In this document: piece by piece, positions 5,224 through 5,737 of the stretch
Numbering within the stretch: the first letter of the stretch is position 1
Layout: every line of letters starts with the position of its first letter
Assembly (NCBI GenBank): GCA_023256295.1
Contig: JAGDXH010000002.1
Span: 18,185-23,921, forward strand
Length of the DNA stretch: 5,737 nt
Direction of reading: 5' to 3'
From: Thermoproteati archaeon
GTDB taxonomy: Archaea > Thermoproteota > Thermoprotei_A > Marsarchaeales > UBA168
Notes under the pieces: generated by a model
Databases searched by the model: none
Seen by the model: the letters and a program-made list of their open reading frames with translations, nothing else
What the model was told of the DNA's origin: nothing
Translations under genes and position numbers: made by a program

Positions 5224-5640
5224 GTGTCGTTCTCTCTATCTTACGTGATGGATGCAATCTACAAGGCTGAGCAGAGAGGCAGGCGCGACGTGGTAGTCAG
5301 GCCCGCCAGCAAGCTGGCCGCAAATACCCTGTCCAAGATGAAGGAGCTGGGGTACATAGGTGATTTTGAGTTGATCGATGACGGGAGGGGAGGTAAGTTC
5401 AAGGTGCAGCTCTTGGGCAGAATAAACAGGTGCGGGGCAATACGTCCCCCCCTCTCTGCAACGTTAGACGAGCTGGTTGAGGGAGAAGTGAGGTTTCTGC
5501 CTGGAAAGGGCGTTGGTTCTTTGCTTGTGTCCACTTCTTACGGTGTGCTTACCAGCAACGAGTGCCGGGACAAAAACGTCGGAGGCTTGGTTGTGGCCTA
5601 CGTCTACCGAGGGCTCAAGCCTAAATACCTGCGATGGTGA
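5224..5640 (+). CDS. rps8: Small-subunit ribosomal protein uS8 (S8)
   Basis: uS8 is a primary binder of 16S rRNA helix 21 in the 30S platform; in bacteria it is also the translational repressor of the spc operon. The 138-residue product shows YVMDAIYKAEQRGRRDVVV (7-25), RPASKL (26-31), LGYIGDFELIDDGRGGKFKV (42-61), LLGRINRCGAIRP (63-75) and the C-terminal VSTSYGVLTSNECRDKNVGG (102-121), LVVAYVY. Archaeal members usually end at AYVY; here about ten residues follow (RGLKPKYLRW). GTG 5224 is chosen from AGGTGA plus 5 nt; GTG 5215 would add three residues. Its TGA lies inside the GGTGATC preceding uL6. Confidence 0.95.
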   Translation: MSFSLSYVMDAIYKAEQRGRRDVVVRPASKLAANTLSKMKELGYIGDFELIDDGRGGKFKVQLLGRINRCGAIRPPLSATLDELVEGEVRFLPGKGVGSLLVSTSYGVLTSNECRDKNVGGLVVAYVYRGLKPKYLRW

Positions 5641-5642
5641 TC
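5636..5642 (+). promoter_or_regulatory. Ribosome binding site of uL6, containing the uS8 stop
   Basis: GGTGATC matches the conserved anti-SD core and ends 7 nt before ATG 5650. It includes the uS8 stop TGA (5638-5640). Confidence 0.6.
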
Positions 5643-5649
5643 CTTTGTC

Positions 5650-5737
5650 ATGCCCAAGGCCTTGATGCTAGAAGAGAAGATAAGTCCGCCCGCAGGTGTC
5701 ACCCTGGGGCTGACTGACGACGGAGAAGTACGCGTGA
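5650..5737 (+). CDS. rpl6: Large-subunit ribosomal protein uL6 (L6), N-terminal fragment
   Basis: Only the first 29 codons are present; the gene runs off the window. The visible part reads MPKALMLEEKISPPAGVTLG and then LTDDGEVRV, which fits the start of archaeal uL6 (an E-x-I-x-x-P-x-G-V strand, followed normally by VKGPKG, here beyond the edge). Position directly after uS8 is the standard spc order and is the stronger evidence. uL6 lies at the base of the L7/L12-type stalk near the GTPase centre. ATG 5650 is preceded by an SD; a start at ATG 5665 is possible but leaves a shorter N-terminus. Confidence 0.85.
   Translation, partial: MPKALMLEEKISPPAGVTLGLTDDGEVRV

Noticed and set aside
1..5737. 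tRNA, rRNA, CRISPR, insertion sequence or other mobile element
   Set aside because: No repeated units, terminal inverted repeats, transposase motifs or RNA gene signatures are visible, and coding sequence fills nearly all of the window.

Overview
This window is archaeal chromosomal DNA covering the middle of the S10/spc ribosomal-protein supercluster, all on the + strand. Four features rule out bacteria: an eS4 gene, an RNase P protein (Rpp29/Rnp1) gene between uL29 and uS17, archaeal-type uS17, uL24 and uS14 proteins, and a mevalonate-pathway kinase. An archaeal TATA-like promoter agrees. Arginine is often AGG, and Shine-Dalgarno (SD) motifs of the GAGGTGA type are plentiful. The uS3 N-terminus (RYFVEKGLKY) resembles TACK-type archaea and base use hints at a thermophile, but both points are inference and the lineage cannot be fixed from this window.

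Layout. Positions 2-655 hold the 3' part of a mevalonate kinase gene cut by the window edge. It overlaps by 1 nt (TAATG) a small winged-helix DNA-binding protein gene at 655-984. A 35-nt gap (985-1019) holds a TATA-like core promoter. From 1020 to the end runs a very compact operon: uL22, uS3, uL29, Rnp1, uS17, uL14, uL24, eS4, uL5, uS14, uS8 and the first 29 codons of uL6. Junctions range from a 26-nt overlap to an 18-nt gap. No stretch over 35 nt lacks a gene.

How the genes work together. uL22, uL29, uL14, uL24, uL5 and uL6 belong to the large subunit. uS3, uS17, eS4, uS14 and uS8 belong to the small subunit. Rnp1 supports tRNA 5' maturation by RNase P. The upstream kinase makes phosphomevalonate for isoprenoid ether lipids, so its unit is functionally separate although it runs into the ribosomal one.

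The gene content is ordinary and I see no hidden new system. Second-look points are: (1) the S10-side cluster is broken directly upstream of uL22, where uS19/uL2 would usually lie; (2) nine of twelve operon genes start with GTG or TTG; (3) in four genes the SD motif itself contains an in-frame GTG exactly 9 nt before the real start, a trap for start calling; (4) stop codons lie inside the next gene's SD; (5) uL22 has both an SD and a promoter placed to give an almost leaderless transcript; (6) uL24 carries a long low-complexity tail and Rnp1 is unusually short.
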